A DNA stretch of 14,725 nt, taken from assembly GCA_036266975.1 (NCBI GenBank), contig DATAWZ010000252.1:1-14725 (forward strand). The letters are read 5' to 3'. The notes under the pieces were generated by a model. The model did no database searches. It saw only the letters and a list, made by a program, of their open reading frames with translations, and was not told where the DNA came from. Source of the stretch: DATAWZ01 sp036266975. GTDB lineage: Bacteria; Actinomycetota; Thermoleophilia; Solirubrobacterales; Solirubrobacteraceae. Shown here piece by piece: positions 14,596 to 14,725 of this stretch; positions within the stretch are counted from its first letter, which is position 1; every line of letters starts with the position of its first letter. A program made the position numbers and the translations under genes.

Positions 14596-14725
14596 TCCTG
14601 TAAATCCGGTCGTCGATTCGCGAGCGAAAATCGAGCATGGCCAGGACGCAGGGAGCCGGAATAGCAGCGCTATTTCGGCTCCCGAGGACGCCGCCAGGCG
14701 AAGATTTGCAGCCGCGAAGCGGGAG
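14596..14725. repeat. palindromic MITE-like repeat, right-hand copy (left part)
   Basis: It begins with the inverted arm TCCTGTAAATCCG (14596-14608), preceded by the hexamer GGTGCC (14590-14595). It continues as an exact 120-bp copy of the window's first 120 bases (14606-14725), including the 33-nt hairpin now at 14651-14683. The other terminal arm would lie beyond the window. Joined to base 1, or taken as two copies of one family, the complete unit is about 143 bp and sits 60 bp upstream of the DUF2000 start. Confidence 0.75.

Noticed and set aside
1..14725. Complete small plasmid
   Set aside because: The end repeat could mean a circle, but no replication, partition, mobilisation or toxin-antitoxin gene is visible and the content looks chromosomal. 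Kept only as one interpretation of the terminal repeat.
14590..14725. Integron attC site or phage att site
   Set aside because: The palindrome lacks the GTTRRRY/RYYYAAC boxes of attC, and no integrase or tRNA gene adjoins it.

Overview
The window is very GC-rich and almost every clear reading frame ends its codons in G or C. Together with frequent GTG starts, ATGA stop/start overlaps and actinobacterial protein types (EthR-like TetR, CYP125-like P450, ABC-2 permeases starting 'RxEWTKxRT'), this suggests a high-GC actinobacterium, possibly a deep-branching one such as Thermoleophilia/Solirubrobacterales. The taxon is inference. No rRNA, tRNA, CRISPR array, transposase, integrase or replication gene was found.

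Layout. (1) 1-226: part of a palindromic repeat, then an intrinsic terminator facing right. (2) 227-6085: a metabolic block. It holds an SCP2-domain membrane protein, a cytochrome P450 with two compensating frameshifts, a divergently transcribed EthR-like TetR regulator with a small zinc-ribbon membrane protein, and on the minus strand a PheA/TfdB-type FAD monooxygenase, a carboxymuconolactone-decarboxylase-family protein and a cryptic three-helix membrane protein. The P450/TetR intergenic region is a compact divergent promoter with nested dyads, so TetR probably controls the P450 and itself. The content suggests oxidation of a lipid, sterol or aromatic compound; the substrate cannot be read from sequence. 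(3) 6086-6756: about 670 bp with no convincing gene. (4) 6757-7674: a DUF347/COG4705 membrane protein. (5) 7727-13015: a complete ABC-transporter/two-component locus. Three minus-strand genes (ATPase, large permease with an extracytoplasmic beta-rich insertion, small permease) overlap by ATGA and diverge from a response regulator/histidine kinase pair, with a perfect 14-bp inverted repeat between the two operons. Such loci typically respond to and relieve envelope or antibiotic stress. (6) 13016-14605: a frameshifted SRPBCC gene, a possible small zinc-ribbon protein and a DUF2000 protein.

The most unusual feature is at the ends. Bases 1-120 recur exactly at 14606-14725. Read across the end-to-start junction, this core is bounded by a 13-bp inverted repeat (TCCTGTAAATCCG) and then a 6-bp direct repeat (GGTGCC), as expected of a roughly 143-bp MITE-like palindromic insertion with a target-site duplication. 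Either the window is a circular molecule (or circularised contig) of 14,605 bp, or it lies between two copies of an interspersed repeat. Lack of replication genes and the orphan rightward terminator argue against a plasmid; the matching TSD-like hexamers argue for real contiguity of the two ends.

Several genes (P450, SRPBCC, perhaps the three-helix protein) carry apparent single-base indels, from either gene decay or sequence error.
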